64,000 nucleotides of DNA from Amycolatopsis antarctica. Lineage in GTDB: Bacteria; Actinomycetota; Actinomycetes; Mycobacteriales; Pseudonocardiaceae. The stretch is from the NCBI RefSeq assembly GCF_002262875.1, contig NZ_NKYE01000001.1, forward strand, positions 248,001-312,000. Reading direction: 5' to 3'. The position numbers and the translations under genes are program-made. Positions 19,625 through 27,705 of the stretch are shown here, piece by piece. Below the pieces are notes generated by a model. It worked only from the letters and a program-made list of their open reading frames with translations, ran no database searches and had not been told where the DNA came from. Every line of letters starts with the position of its first letter. Positions within the stretch are counted from its first letter, which is position 1.

Positions 19625-20514
19625 CGCACGGCATCCGAGACGGCCCGCACGATCGCCTCGTAGTCCCTAGCGAGCTGCTCCGCCGTGATGACGACGAATC
19701 GCCACCCCTCGGCCACGATCCTGGCCCGGCGTTCGCGATCCCGGGCGGCCTGGTGCGGGGCAAGGTGCCACCGTCCGTCGTACTCGATCGCGACCTTGAC
19801 CTCCGGTATCGCGAGGTCGAGCCTGCCGAGCAGTCGTCGCCGATATCGAACGTTGAACTGTGGGGTCACGCGGAAACCCGCCGTTGCAAGTACGACGCGC
19901 AGCTCTGATTCGGGCGGAGATTCCGCCCGTGGATCCGCGAGGTCCAAGGCACACCTCGCCAACCGTATGCCTCGATTCCGGCGCCGCAGCAGACTTCGCG
20001 CGAGTGCCGCACGCCGAACAAGTCCCGCGCGCAGGAACGCGTCGACGTCCGGAACCGCGATACGAAGTCGCCTGATCCAGCCGTGTTTGCGTGGCGAGAG
20101 CCGCAGCATGAGGTCCAGTGCGATTCGGCTGGGCCGCGCGATACGAATGCCGTTCCATGTGCGTGTTTCCGTGCGGTGTATCGCAGTTCGGCGGACTCGG
20201 ATGCCATCGACAGGTCCGAAACGGAACTTCTCCGGTACGACGAACTCGATCGGATCATTGGGTGTGGCGAGGTGGACGCCGAGCACGGTGGCGGCGGAGC
20301 GCCCGGTCACTACCGCTTGGGGCGGCACGATCAACGCCGCGCCGCGGCATCGGAGTTCGTGGGTGACCGTGATGTCGGCAGGTACGTAGACATCCTGGAA
20401 CAGTCGGCGGAACGATGGGCCTCGGAGCTGGCCCGCGGTGACGAGACCGGCTCGTCGGGCCTCGGACCCACGGAACACGTTGGTGAGACCACTCGTGTTG
20501 GCTTTCGGCGTCAC
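19615..20514 (-). CDS. DUF559-type endonuclease-like protein
   Basis: A 299-residue protein of a family common and multicopy in actinobacteria. The N-terminal half resembles the AbiEi-like winged-helix region (VTAGQLRGPSFRRLFQDVYV). The C-terminal 110 residues match the DUF559/Vsr-like nuclease fold: ESELRVVLATAGF, LDLAIPEVKVAIEYDGRWHL with the acidic residues of the nuclease core, and WRFVVITAEQL. Cellular role is unknown; no partner gene suggests a restriction or toxin-antitoxin system. It converges on truA, and two DnaA-box-like sequences lie just upstream of its start. Confidence 0.8.
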   Translation of the reverse strand: MTPKANTSGLTNVFRGSEARRAGLVTAGQLRGPSFRRLFQDVYVPADITVTHELRCRGAALIVPPQAVVTGRSAATVLGVHLATPNDPIEFVVPEKFRFGPVDGIRVRRTAIHRTETRTWNGIRIARPSRIALDLMLRLSPRKHGWIRRLRIAVPDVDAFLRAGLVRRAALARSLLRRRNRGIRLARCALDLADPRAESPPESELRVVLATAGFRVTPQFNVRYRRRLLGRLDLAIPEVKVAIEYDGRWHLAPHQAARDRERRARIVAEGWRFVVITAEQLARDYEAIVRAVSDAVRRI

Positions 20515-20574
20515 CGAACCAGATTCGTACTGTCCACCGACGGTTCGCGCGATTCGCCGTCACGAATGCCTGAG

Positions 20575-20601
20575 TTGTCCACAGGCGCCTGGTTGTCCAC
20601 A
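20575..20601 (+). promoter_or_regulatory. Two tandem TTGTCCACA boxes
   Basis: TTGTCCACA occurs at 20575-20583 and 20593-20601, same orientation, 18 bp start to start. This equals the actinobacterial DnaA-box consensus. They lie 60-90 bp upstream of the minus-strand DUF559-type gene and next to the IS. They may be DnaA-titration or regulatory sites, or only part of that gene's promoter region. Confidence 0.5.
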
Positions 20602-20663
20602 GCCGAGGAACGGGACCCTTGCCGGACGTATTGATTGAAATAGCTGGACGACTTTCCCTCGAT

Positions 20664-20675
20664 CTGGTGCATTTA
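20664..20675. repeat. Left half of a TTTAGC-type element cut by the IS (copy 7, left)
   Basis: CTGGTGCATTTA ends exactly at the IS left end. Joined to 21555-21572 it rebuilds a 30-bp palindromic copy with 14-bp arms and one mismatch. Confidence 0.75.
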
Positions 20676-21551
20676 GAGCGTGTCTTACGTGGTGTTTGGC
20701 CGTTGATGCGCCATGATCTCGGTCTTGGTTGATCGTTTGTCGCTCCGTTTGGTGCCGGATGAGTTGTGGGAGTTGGTGGAGCCGTTACTCCCGGGGTTCG
20801 AGTCGCGTCCGCAGGGTGGTGGGACGGCGGTGGTGGACGCGCGGTCGGTGTTCACCGCGATCGTGTATGTGCTGACCAGTGGGTGTGCTTGGCGTGACCT
20901 GCCGCCCTCGTTTGGGGTGTCGTTCCAGACCGCGCATCGCCGCTTCACCCAATGGACCCGGGCCGGGCTCTGGCGTGACCTGCACCGTGTGCTGCTCGAC
21001 GAACTCGGTAGTCGGGGGTTGCTCGACTGGAGTCGCGCGATCGTGGACGGTGCCTGTGTTCGCGCGAAAAAAGGGGATCGCTGACCGGGCCCAGCCCGGT
21101 TGACCGAGGCAAGCCCGGCTCGAAGATCCATGTCCTGTCCGAGCGAGGCGGGCTGCCGCTGACGGTCGCGATCTCTGCCGCCAATACCCACGACTCTGCC
21201 GCATTGAAGCCCCTGGTGATGGCGATCCCGGCGGTGAAGTCCCGCCGTGGTCCCCGACGGGGCAGGCCGGCGAAGCTGCACGCGGACAAGGCCTACGACC
21301 AGACTGCTCTGCGACGCTGGGTACGTGATCAGGGCATCGCGGTGCGGATCGCCCGCAAGGGTATCGAATCCACCGACAAGCTCGGCATACACCGCTGGGT
21401 CATCGAGCGAACCATGGCCTGGCTCACCGGATACCGACGCCTGACCCTGCGCTACGAACGCAAAGCCCACCATTTCCTCGCCTTCCTCACTCTCGGAGCC
21501 ACCCTGACCTGCTGGAAAAATCTCCGAAAACACGCCACATGAGACAAGCTC
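20676..21551 (+). mobile_element. IS5-family insertion sequence, 876 bp
   Basis: The terminal inverted repeats are GAGCGTGTCTTACGTGGTGT (left) and, read inward from the right, GAGCTTGTCTCATGTGGCGT; 16 of 20 match. A 3-bp direct repeat TTA flanks it (20673-20675 and 21552-21554). It encodes a two-frame DDE transposase. The target was a TTTAGC-type palindromic element. Complete ends and open frames suggest a recent or still active copy. Confidence 0.88.
20713..21542 (+). CDS. IS5-family transposase, two frames joined by a -1 frameshift
   Basis: Frame 1 (20713-21084, 123 residues) holds LVPDELWELVEPLLPGFESR, GCAWRDLPPSFG and the first catalytic Asp in AIVDGACVRAKK. It meets TGA after A6G4 (21067-21076). 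A -1 slip on the A-run continues as RGSLTGPSPVDRGKPGSKIH into the second frame, open to 21542. That frame has the second Asp in LHADKAYDQ and the Glu in HRWVIERTMAWLTGYRR. This layout is typical of IS427-like members that use programmed frameshifting. A simple inactivating indel is the alternative. Confidence 0.85.
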
Positions 21552-21572
21552 TTAGCCCGCTAAACGCACCAG
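21552..21572. repeat. Right half of the IS-split element (copy 7, right)
   Basis: TTAGCCCGCTAAACGCACCAG begins with the TTA target duplication and carries the rest of the palindrome. A further degenerate copy (AGCCCGCTAA, 21596-21605) follows before the minus-strand gene at 21621. Confidence 0.75.
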
Positions 21573-21620
21573 GGAGGCCACGAGGAGGCGCAACCAGCCC
21601 GCTAACGGCGCTGGAGGGGT

Positions 21621-22343
21621 TCAGTCCCCCCGCGTGATCGCACCGATGAGCTGCTTCTCCTTGGCTGTGGTCACCAGGCGGAGCGGTCGCCAGAGATTGG
21701 GGCCGAGCGCGACGACCTGGTCGTCCTTCAAGCCTGTCAGTTGCCGCATCATCTGCGGCGGCAACCGCCAGATACGCGCGGCGAGCTCGGCCTGCCCGGC
21801 CGGCAGACGCTGCATCAGTACGAGATCGGCGGCGTTGGCCGTCGCACTCGCCTGCGGGTGCAGGTACGGCAGCACGTACACCGTCGTCTGCCACGGCGAA
21901 CGCGGCGGGAACAGATCCTGCGGGGTGGGCCCGCCGTCGTGGATCACCAGCAGTGGCGCGTCTTCCGACGGGCGCGGTAGCTCCACGGGCGACAGCCTGC
22001 GGATCTGCACCAACGGTGACGGCCCGCCGTTAGGGCCGCTCCCGGCGGCCTTCGACAGCAGTTGCCAGGCTGCCGGACGTCCTGTCGCGACGACGATCCA
22101 CGCCCCGACGGCCATCGCACGCAGGGCGACCTGTCGTGCGAGGTAGAGCCCGCCGACAAGGACGATGCGTGTCGGTGTCGACCGCAACGCGGAGATCGTT
22201 AGCGGCTCACCCTGAAGACCGGAACCCAGCACGATGCCGCCACGGTCACCCGACGGACTGACCGCGTCGAGCATCGCCGGGTCAACGGTGAACTCCGGTG
22301 CGACGCCGGTCTGCTGGCCGGCGTCACGCACACGCGAGGTCAT
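21621..22343 (-). CDS. Conserved hypothetical of the type VII secretion locus
   Basis: A 240-residue protein with no signal peptide that overlaps eccE by ATGA, so it is surely co-translated with it. It has a Rossmann-like feel (TPTRIVLVGGLYLARQVALR, GAWIVVATGRPAAW) and a C-terminal PNLWRPLRLVTTAKEKQLIG. I recognise it as a usual companion of eccE in Pseudonocardiaceae-type ESX loci but know no function. A cytosolic accessory of the secretion membrane complex is a guess from position. Confidence 0.75.
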   Translation of the reverse strand: MTSRVRDAGQQTGVAPEFTVDPAMLDAVSPSGDRGGIVLGSGLQGEPLTISALRSTPTRIVLVGGLYLARQVALRAMAVGAWIVVATGRPAAWQLLSKAAGSGPNGGPSPLVQIRRLSPVELPRPSEDAPLLVIHDGGPTPQDLFPPRSPWQTTVYVLPYLHPQASATANAADLVLMQRLPAGQAELAARIWRLPPQMMRQLTGLKDDQVVALGPNLWRPLRLVTTAKEKQLIGAITRGD

Positions 22344-23857
22344 GCGGTGCCTCCCATCGGGAGGGTGGCGGCGAGCCCGGCGATCTGCCGACCGCGCAAC
22401 TGCGTCAGCGTCACCCCTAGGTTGTTGGCGATGTTGGTGAGACGTTCGTCGGCGGCATCGAGTTCGCGAGGGTTGCGGGCGCTGAGCCGCACGACGCCGC
22501 GGAGGCCGATCTTGCCCTCGTCGGACGCGGGGGAGATCGCCATGGCCACGGTGGCGGACAGCGCGCGCACGCTCGTCAGCGCGTTGAGGCTGCTGGTGAT
22601 CTTGCCCTTCGGCCAGGCACTGATGGCGTAACTCGCGTGCCCGATTCCCGCGGCGGTGACACCCGTCCAGCGTTCCTGCAGAGTCACCTTCGACCCGGAA
22701 CCGGCGACACCCGTCAGTTCGGCGGCGGAGACGCCCGCACGAAGCAACTCGTCCGGGTTCAACGGCCGGGTGGGGACCCCGCGTGACTCCAGTGCGTTGC
22801 GGACGCGGGAGAGGGCCCCGATCAACGCGCGATGCGCGCCGACGACGCCGCCGCCGCGCTCACGGATCGCGGACGGACACCTACGCGGGTCGAGTCGGAT
22901 GGCGACCCAGGTCGTGCGCCGGGCGGCCGCGGGCAGCGGCCCCAGAACCTCCATGTACGAGGCCAGCGCCGGCGAGTCGGACGGCAGCGCCGCGCTGCCC
23001 GGGTAGCAGTGCCAGATCATCTGGATGGAGTCCAGCACCACGCCGCGGTCTTCCAGGCACGGGGCGAGCGCCGACAGAGGCAGGCTCGGTGCACTGCCCG
23101 CCTGGCTGATCAACGCGGGAGCCGGCTCGACGAGGAGCACCGCCGTCCAGGTTCCGTCGTGCCAGGCGAGGCCGACCTGCTGACGTTCGTGATCGACGCC
23201 GTGCGCCACGACCAGGTCCGGGACGGCGAGGCGCAGCAGGCTGACGCGCTCGTCGTCGGGACCGGTCACGGCCTCGTCGTCGGTGGCGATCGACTCGAGA
23301 CTCGCGGGCGGCGTGGGTTCCGCTACCCGATCATGCGATCGCAAGGTGTACTGCGAGGTAAGTCCAACCCATTGGGTGAACCATTGGCCGCGCAAGCGAA
23401 GGAAGGCGATCACCAGTGCGATAAGCAGAACGGCGGCCGAGACGTACAGCAGCGAGTCGTTGATCGCCAGGAGGATCAGCCCGATGGCGAGGCCGATCTC
23501 GAGAACGATGAGGTTGCTGACGGGCAGCGGCCCGATGCTCGCGCCGAGTGTCCGGCGGCGTGACGGCGGTGCCATGCGTGGCGGGGTGGGAGCGGGACTC
23601 GCACCACCACTCGGCCGCGGGGGCGGGCCCGCCGGAGGACCGCCAGGGCCTCCAGGCCCACCTGGCCCACTGGGGCCACCTGGGCCTCCAGGACCGCCGG
23701 GCCCACTGGGTCCGCCCGGCCCTCCACGCGGCGGGCCTCCGCCGGGACCGCCGGGTCCGCCACCGGGACGCTGCGGCGGGCCGGGAGGACGACCTCCCGG
23801 CGGGGGCGGTGAGCCCGGCGGAGGTCCACCCGGACGTGGAGGAGTGGTGACGGACAT
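22340..23857 (-). CDS. eccE: Type VII secretion protein EccE
   Basis: EccE is the peripheral subunit of the ESX core complex EccBCDE. The first 115 residues are a Pro/Gly tract with GGPGGPSGPGG repeats, likely disordered and cytosolic. Two membrane segments follow (about residues 125-165: NLIVLEIGLAIGLILLAI and LYVSAAVLLIALVIAFLRL), then the conserved region with LRGQWFTQWVGLTSQYTLR and a long soluble domain. It is divergent from eccB. M. tuberculosis ESX-4 is usually described as lacking EccE, so its presence supports a complete ancestral system. Confidence 0.85.
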   Translation of the reverse strand: MSVTTPPRPGGPPPGSPPPPGGRPPGPPQRPGGGPGGPGGGPPRGGPGGPSGPGGPGGPGGPSGPGGPGGPGGPPAGPPPRPSGGASPAPTPPRMAPPSRRRTLGASIGPLPVSNLIVLEIGLAIGLILLAINDSLLYVSAAVLLIALVIAFLRLRGQWFTQWVGLTSQYTLRSHDRVAEPTPPASLESIATDDEAVTGPDDERVSLLRLAVPDLVVAHGVDHERQQVGLAWHDGTWTAVLLVEPAPALISQAGSAPSLPLSALAPCLEDRGVVLDSIQMIWHCYPGSAALPSDSPALASYMEVLGPLPAAARRTTWVAIRLDPRRCPSAIRERGGGVVGAHRALIGALSRVRNALESRGVPTRPLNPDELLRAGVSAAELTGVAGSGSKVTLQERWTGVTAAGIGHASYAISAWPKGKITSSLNALTSVRALSATVAMAISPASDEGKIGLRGVVRLSARNPRELDAADERLTNIANNLGVTLTQLRGRQIAGLAATLPMGGTA

Positions 23858-24016
23858 CCGCTCGTTCTCTTCCCCTCGTTACGTACTCGTTCAGGCCGGG
23901 AAAGCCGGTCCCGGAGAGTCAGACATTAGTCCGGCTTGGTAGAAACCCACACCAGACGGTCCCCATACGACTATCGTGCGGAACCGTACCGCGACTGGGA
24001 GAGCTGTAGGTCGAGA

Positions 24017-25639
24017 ATGCCCTCAACACCGACGACTAAGTCTCAAGTCCAGGCGTACCAGTTCGTTCTGCGTCGCATGCAGTCCGCGCTGGTCCGCCGG
24101 GACGCAGTGATGCTGCACGATCCGATGCGCACGCACTCGCGCGCGACGATCGTGGGTGTCGTGCTCGGCGCACTCGGCATGCTCGCCTTTGTCATCGTCG
24201 GTTTCTTCAGCCCCAAGCCGAAGCCGCCCACGGACGGCGGCATCATCGTCGCCAAGGAGTCCGGCGCCGTTTACCTGATGAGCGCCAACCCGCAGGCGCT
24301 GACGCCGGTGTTCAATCTCGCGTCGGCCCGCCTTCTGCACATGGCACAGGCGCAGCAGGGCGCTCAGGGAGGCCAGGCCCCGGCTGCCGGCTCCGCTCCA
24401 CCGGAGACCAGGGTCATCCCGGAGGAACAGCTCAAGGACATCCCGCGGTTGCAGAAGATGGGAATCCCGGACGCGCCGGAGATGCTTCCCGGCAAGGACA
24501 AGCAGATCTCACCCAACTGGGCGGTCTGCGACGAGATCCAGCTCGACTCGAGCCTGAACGAGGGCGCGGCGATCCAGCGGGCGCAACGCGAGACCACCGT
24601 TCTGGGCGGTGTTCCCGATCTCGGGCCGGAGTTGCCGCGCGAGCAGGGCCTGCTCGTCACCGCGGACAACGACGAGTCCTACCTCGTGTACCGCTTGGCC
24701 GACAACCCGAACCGTTCCAGTAGCGAGACCGTCAAGGCGAAGGTCGACCTGGGGAACAACGCTGTCAGGTCGGCGCTCGAGCTGTCCGGGAACCCGGAGC
24801 GCACGGTCTCGACCGGCCTGCTCGACACGATTCGGGAGGTGCCCGACCTCGAGGCACCGGATGTGGCGGGCAAAGGCGAACCGAACAGCCTCGGACTGAA
24901 CCAGCTCAACGTCGGCGAGGTCTTCTCCGTCTCGCGGGCGGGTGAGACCGTCCCCGACTTCTGGCTGATTCACAAGGACGGTATCCAGAAGGTGTCCGCG
25001 TCGGTCGCGGACCTGGTTCGCTTCGACCGGCAGCGCGGTGCCGAGGTGCCCAAGATCAGCCCCGACAGGCTCGCCGAGATCAGGACCATCGAGCCGCCCG
25101 AGGGCGCGGACATCGACGAGTATCCGCCGATGATCCCCGAGATCCTCAGCCCGTTGCAGGCGCCCGTCACGTGTCTGGGCTGGAAGGTCGTCGGCGAAGG
25201 GGAGAACCGGGACGGCGAGACGACGCTGCACGTCGGTCCGTCCATGCCGGGGCCGAAGAACGGCCCGGACGGCAAGCTGCGGTCGTTGGACATCGGTCAG
25301 GCGAACCCGGACGGCTCGAAGGTCGACAAGTTCTATATGCAGCCCGGGCTCGGTGCAGTCGTCCGTTCGGCGACGGGCAAGGACACGTTCGACAGCGGCC
25401 TCATCTACGTCATCTCCGATCGTGGCCTCCGTTACGGCATCCCGGACGTGGCGACGGCGCAGGGGCTCGGGCTGACGGACATGCAGCCCGCGCACGATCC
25501 GATCGTCCGATTGTTGCCGACCGGTTCGGAATTGACGACCAGCGAGGTTCTGCGCACCTACGACCGAGTGCCGATCGATCCCAACGCGGGAACGTTCCCG
25601 ACCGAGCAGCCGCAGGCCGCGAACCCCGGCGGCGGCTGA
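24017..25639 (+). CDS. eccB: Type VII secretion protein EccB
   Basis: EccB is the mostly periplasmic ATPase-like subunit of the ESX core complex. ATG 24017 gives MPSTPTTKSQVQAYQFVLRR, the family start; an upstream in-frame extension to 23936 is unlikely. One membrane helix (about residues 46-66, ATIVGVVLGALGMLAFVIVG) is followed by DGGIIVAKESGAVYLM and the R1-R4-like periplasmic repeats, ending with ALVRS-type VVRSATGKDTFDSGLIYVIS. The length of 540 residues is normal. A perfect terminator hairpin follows. Confidence 0.93.
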   Translation: MPSTPTTKSQVQAYQFVLRRMQSALVRRDAVMLHDPMRTHSRATIVGVVLGALGMLAFVIVGFFSPKPKPPTDGGIIVAKESGAVYLMSANPQALTPVFNLASARLLHMAQAQQGAQGGQAPAAGSAPPETRVIPEEQLKDIPRLQKMGIPDAPEMLPGKDKQISPNWAVCDEIQLDSSLNEGAAIQRAQRETTVLGGVPDLGPELPREQGLLVTADNDESYLVYRLADNPNRSSSETVKAKVDLGNNAVRSALELSGNPERTVSTGLLDTIREVPDLEAPDVAGKGEPNSLGLNQLNVGEVFSVSRAGETVPDFWLIHKDGIQKVSASVADLVRFDRQRGAEVPKISPDRLAEIRTIEPPEGADIDEYPPMIPEILSPLQAPVTCLGWKVVGEGENRDGETTLHVGPSMPGPKNGPDGKLRSLDIGQANPDGSKVDKFYMQPGLGAVVRSATGKDTFDSGLIYVISDRGLRYGIPDVATAQGLGLTDMQPAHDPIVRLLPTGSELTTSEVLRTYDRVPIDPNAGTFPTEQPQAANPGGG

Positions 25640-25661
25640 AACGCGACACACGATGGACCTC

Positions 25662-25700
25662 CGGTGGCCCTGGCAGTCGATCCGACTGCCAGGGCCACCG
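25662..25700 (+). terminator. Terminator hairpin after eccB
   Basis: Arms 25662-25679 (CGGTGGCCCTGGCAGTCG) and 25683-25700 are perfect over 18 bp with an ATC loop, 22 bp after the eccB stop. Because it is symmetrical it could also serve the convergent mycP transcript. Confidence 0.85.
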
Positions 25701-25804
25701 TCGTATCTGGCCCCGGGGAACTCGGGGAAACCCTCGGACTGATCGGTCAGGTCTCGCCGACTGGACGTTCGGTCGAGCGCTGCCGTGTGAGGGGTAGCCG
25801 GGAA

Positions 25805-25828
25805 GTGCGTTTAGCCCGCTAAACGCGC
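25805..25828. repeat. TTTAGC-type element, palindromic (copy 9)
   Basis: GCGTTTAGC-CC-GCTAAACGC has 9-bp perfect arms at 25807-25826. It lies 125 bp from copy 10, both between convergent eccB and mycP. The DNA between 25701 and 25977 has no gene. Confidence 0.8.
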
Positions 25829-25929
25829 GCGGTGGGTGCCGTCGCACCAAGACGAACGGGTTGGACGTGATCGAGGGGAGGCCCCCAACGAGGGGCCAGA
25901 AGGTCTGGGGCGGTCGAGGGGGCGGAAGG

Positions 25930-25967
25930 CCGGGTGGCGCGTTTAGCCCGCTAAACGCGCCACCCGG
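25930..25967. repeat. TTTAGC-type element with 18-bp arms (copy 10)
   Basis: Arms CCGGGTGGCGCGTTTAGC (25930-25947) and complement (25950-25967) flank a CC centre, 38 bp in all and perfect. It ends 10 bp before the mycP stop on the opposite strand, so it is placed like a bidirectional terminator. Confidence 0.85.
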
Positions 25968-25977
25968 AGGGCCTCGG

Positions 25978-27675
25978 TCAGGCAACCTTCCGGCTCGGAG
26001 CCGGCCCCTCGGCGCGGCTGCGGCGGATGGTGTGCACCACGAACAGTGTGATTCCGAGTGCGACCAGGGCACCGGCCGCACCGGCGAGCGCCACGATCAT
26101 CGGCGTCGAGCTCGCCTCGTTGAGCGGCGGAAGCCCGGACGGGAGCGCCTCGCTCTTGGCGGGCGCCAGGCCGTTCTCCCCCGGGACGATCGACGTCAGG
26201 GCGGCCATCGGGTTGATCGGGCCGTAGCCGACAAGGTTGTCTCGGCCGCCGACGGCACCCGGATGCTGCGCCGTCTTCTCGATCCGGTTGATCACCTGCT
26301 TGGCGTCGAGCTCCGGGTACTTCGCCCGGACCAGCGCCGCGAGGCCGGCGACGTAGGGGGCCGCGAAACTGGTGCCCTGGATCTCCGCAGGGTCCTGGTT
26401 GCCTTCCTTGGTCAGGTTGGCGAGCTTGTCCGAACCGGCGGCGGGGTCGAGCGAGATGATCTCGGTGCCGGGTGCGGCCACGCTGACCCAGGGACCGCGC
26501 AGGCTGAATTCGGCCACGGCCCCGTCCCGGCCGATCGCCGCGACCGACAGCACGTAGTCCGAGAACCACGGCGGCGTGACGATGCTGACCGGTTTCTTCG
26601 GGTCCGGGCCGACGTTCTGCGGACAGCTCTCCCCGATGTTGCCTGCGGCCGACACGACGACGACGTCCCGTTCCTCGACGGCGAACTTCACCGCGGCGTG
26701 CAGGTCGTTCTCCTCGGGGGAACTGCGGCCGTCCGCGGGGCGGCACGAATTGATCGAAATGTTCATCACCTGCACGCCCTGGTTGGCCGCGTTCATGACG
26801 GCCTTCGCCAGCGTGCCGAGATCCCCTGCGGAACCCTCGAGGCCCTGCTTCCTGCCGTCGCCTTCCTGGCTTCCCTGTGACGGCGCCGTCCCGTCGCCGG
26901 AGCCGGGTGCGCGCAGGGCTTCGGGCTGTTCGGCGGGCGGTTGCTCACCTTCGGGGGGCGCGGGCTGCTCGCCCTCGGGCGGAGCGGGAGCCCCTTCCGC
27001 GGGAGGCGCCTCGCCCTCCGGCGGCGCGGCCGGCGGCGGCGCGGCCTGCGGCGGGGGCGCGTCGGGGACCGTGTAGTTCTCGCTTGACTGCCGGATCGAC
27101 AGGATCCTCGCTTCGGGCGCCATCCCGACGAAACCGATGTTGGGGTCACCTGGCTGCCCGGCGATGATGCCGGCGACCTCGGTGCCGTGGCCGTCGCAGT
27201 CCTCCAGGCCGAGCCCGCCCCCGGTGTTCTTGACGTAGTCGCCGCCGCCGAGCACGCGCCCCTGGAAGAACGGGTGCTGGGTGACGCCGGTGTCGATCAC
27301 GGCGACCTTGGTCTCCTGGCCGTCGATGGTGCCGCCGAGTCCGCCGGTACTGGACTTCATCAGCGCGTGCACCTCGTCCAGGCGCAGGAAGTCCTGCGCC
27401 CACGGACGGTTCGGCAGCAACGTCTGGTCCTTGACGTCGAGGTTGTCGTCGCGCTGCACGCAGTCGATCGTCTTCTCGTACGCCTCGTCCGGCATCCCGT
27501 CGTCCTCCGGCGGGGCGGCCGACGGTGGCGGAGGCGTGGCGTAGTAGCCGCCCTGTTCGGGCGGGACCGGATCCTGCGCCGACGCGGTCAGCGGGTGGAT
27601 CCCCGGAGCGAGAACACCCACCGCGGTCGCGAGCAACAAGGCGGCTGCGCGCCGTGAGGTCGGTTGCGGACGCAC
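25978..27675 (-). CDS. mycP: Mycosin, type VII secretion subtilisin-like protease
   Basis: Mycosins are membrane-anchored serine proteases required for ESX function. GTG 27675 is preferred over ATG 27702 because GGAGG lies five bases upstream. The protein has a signal peptide (AAALLLATAVGVLAPGIHPL) and the triad Asp in VAVIDTGV, His in DGHGTEVAGI and Ser in GTSFAAPYVAGLAALV. It ends with a C-terminal membrane helix ([20 protein letters not shown]) and a basic tail. A Pro/Glu-rich insertion of about 55 residues (PPEGEAPPAEGAPAPPEGE) sits after the His block. Confidence 0.93.
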   Translation of the reverse strand: MRPQPTSRRAAALLLATAVGVLAPGIHPLTASAQDPVPPEQGGYYATPPPPSAAPPEDDGMPDEAYEKTIDCVQRDDNLDVKDQTLLPNRPWAQDFLRLDEVHALMKSSTGGLGGTIDGQETKVAVIDTGVTQHPFFQGRVLGGGDYVKNTGGGLGLEDCDGHGTEVAGIIAGQPGDPNIGFVGMAPEARILSIRQSSENYTVPDAPPPQAAPPPAAPPEGEAPPAEGAPAPPEGEQPAPPEGEQPPAEQPEALRAPGSGDGTAPSQGSQEGDGRKQGLEGSAGDLGTLAKAVMNAANQGVQVMNISINSCRPADGRSSPEENDLHAAVKFAVEERDVVVVSAAGNIGESCPQNVGPDPKKPVSIVTPPWFSDYVLSVAAIGRDGAVAEFSLRGPWVSVAAPGTEIISLDPAAGSDKLANLTKEGNQDPAEIQGTSFAAPYVAGLAALVRAKYPELDAKQVINRIEKTAQHPGAVGGRDNLVGYGPINPMAALTSIVPGENGLAPAKSEALPSGLPPLNEASSTPMIVALAGAAGALVALGITLFVVHTIRRSRAEGPAPSRKVA

Positions 27676-27705
27676 GTGTCCCTCCGTATTCCGGGGCGTC
27701 ATCGG

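Noticed and set aside
19685-20389. Plus-strand frame opposite the DUF559-type gene
   Set aside because: The minus-strand protein has recognisable nuclease motifs; the plus-strand product is Arg/Ser-rich with none.
20713-21542. Transposase as a pseudogene
   Set aside because: The only break is at an A6G4 slippery run, typical of IS5-family frameshifting, and both inverted repeats and the target duplication are intact.
23936-24016. N-terminal extension of eccB
   Set aside because: The added 27 residues are not EccB-like; the family start MPSTPTTKSQVQAYQF is at 24017.
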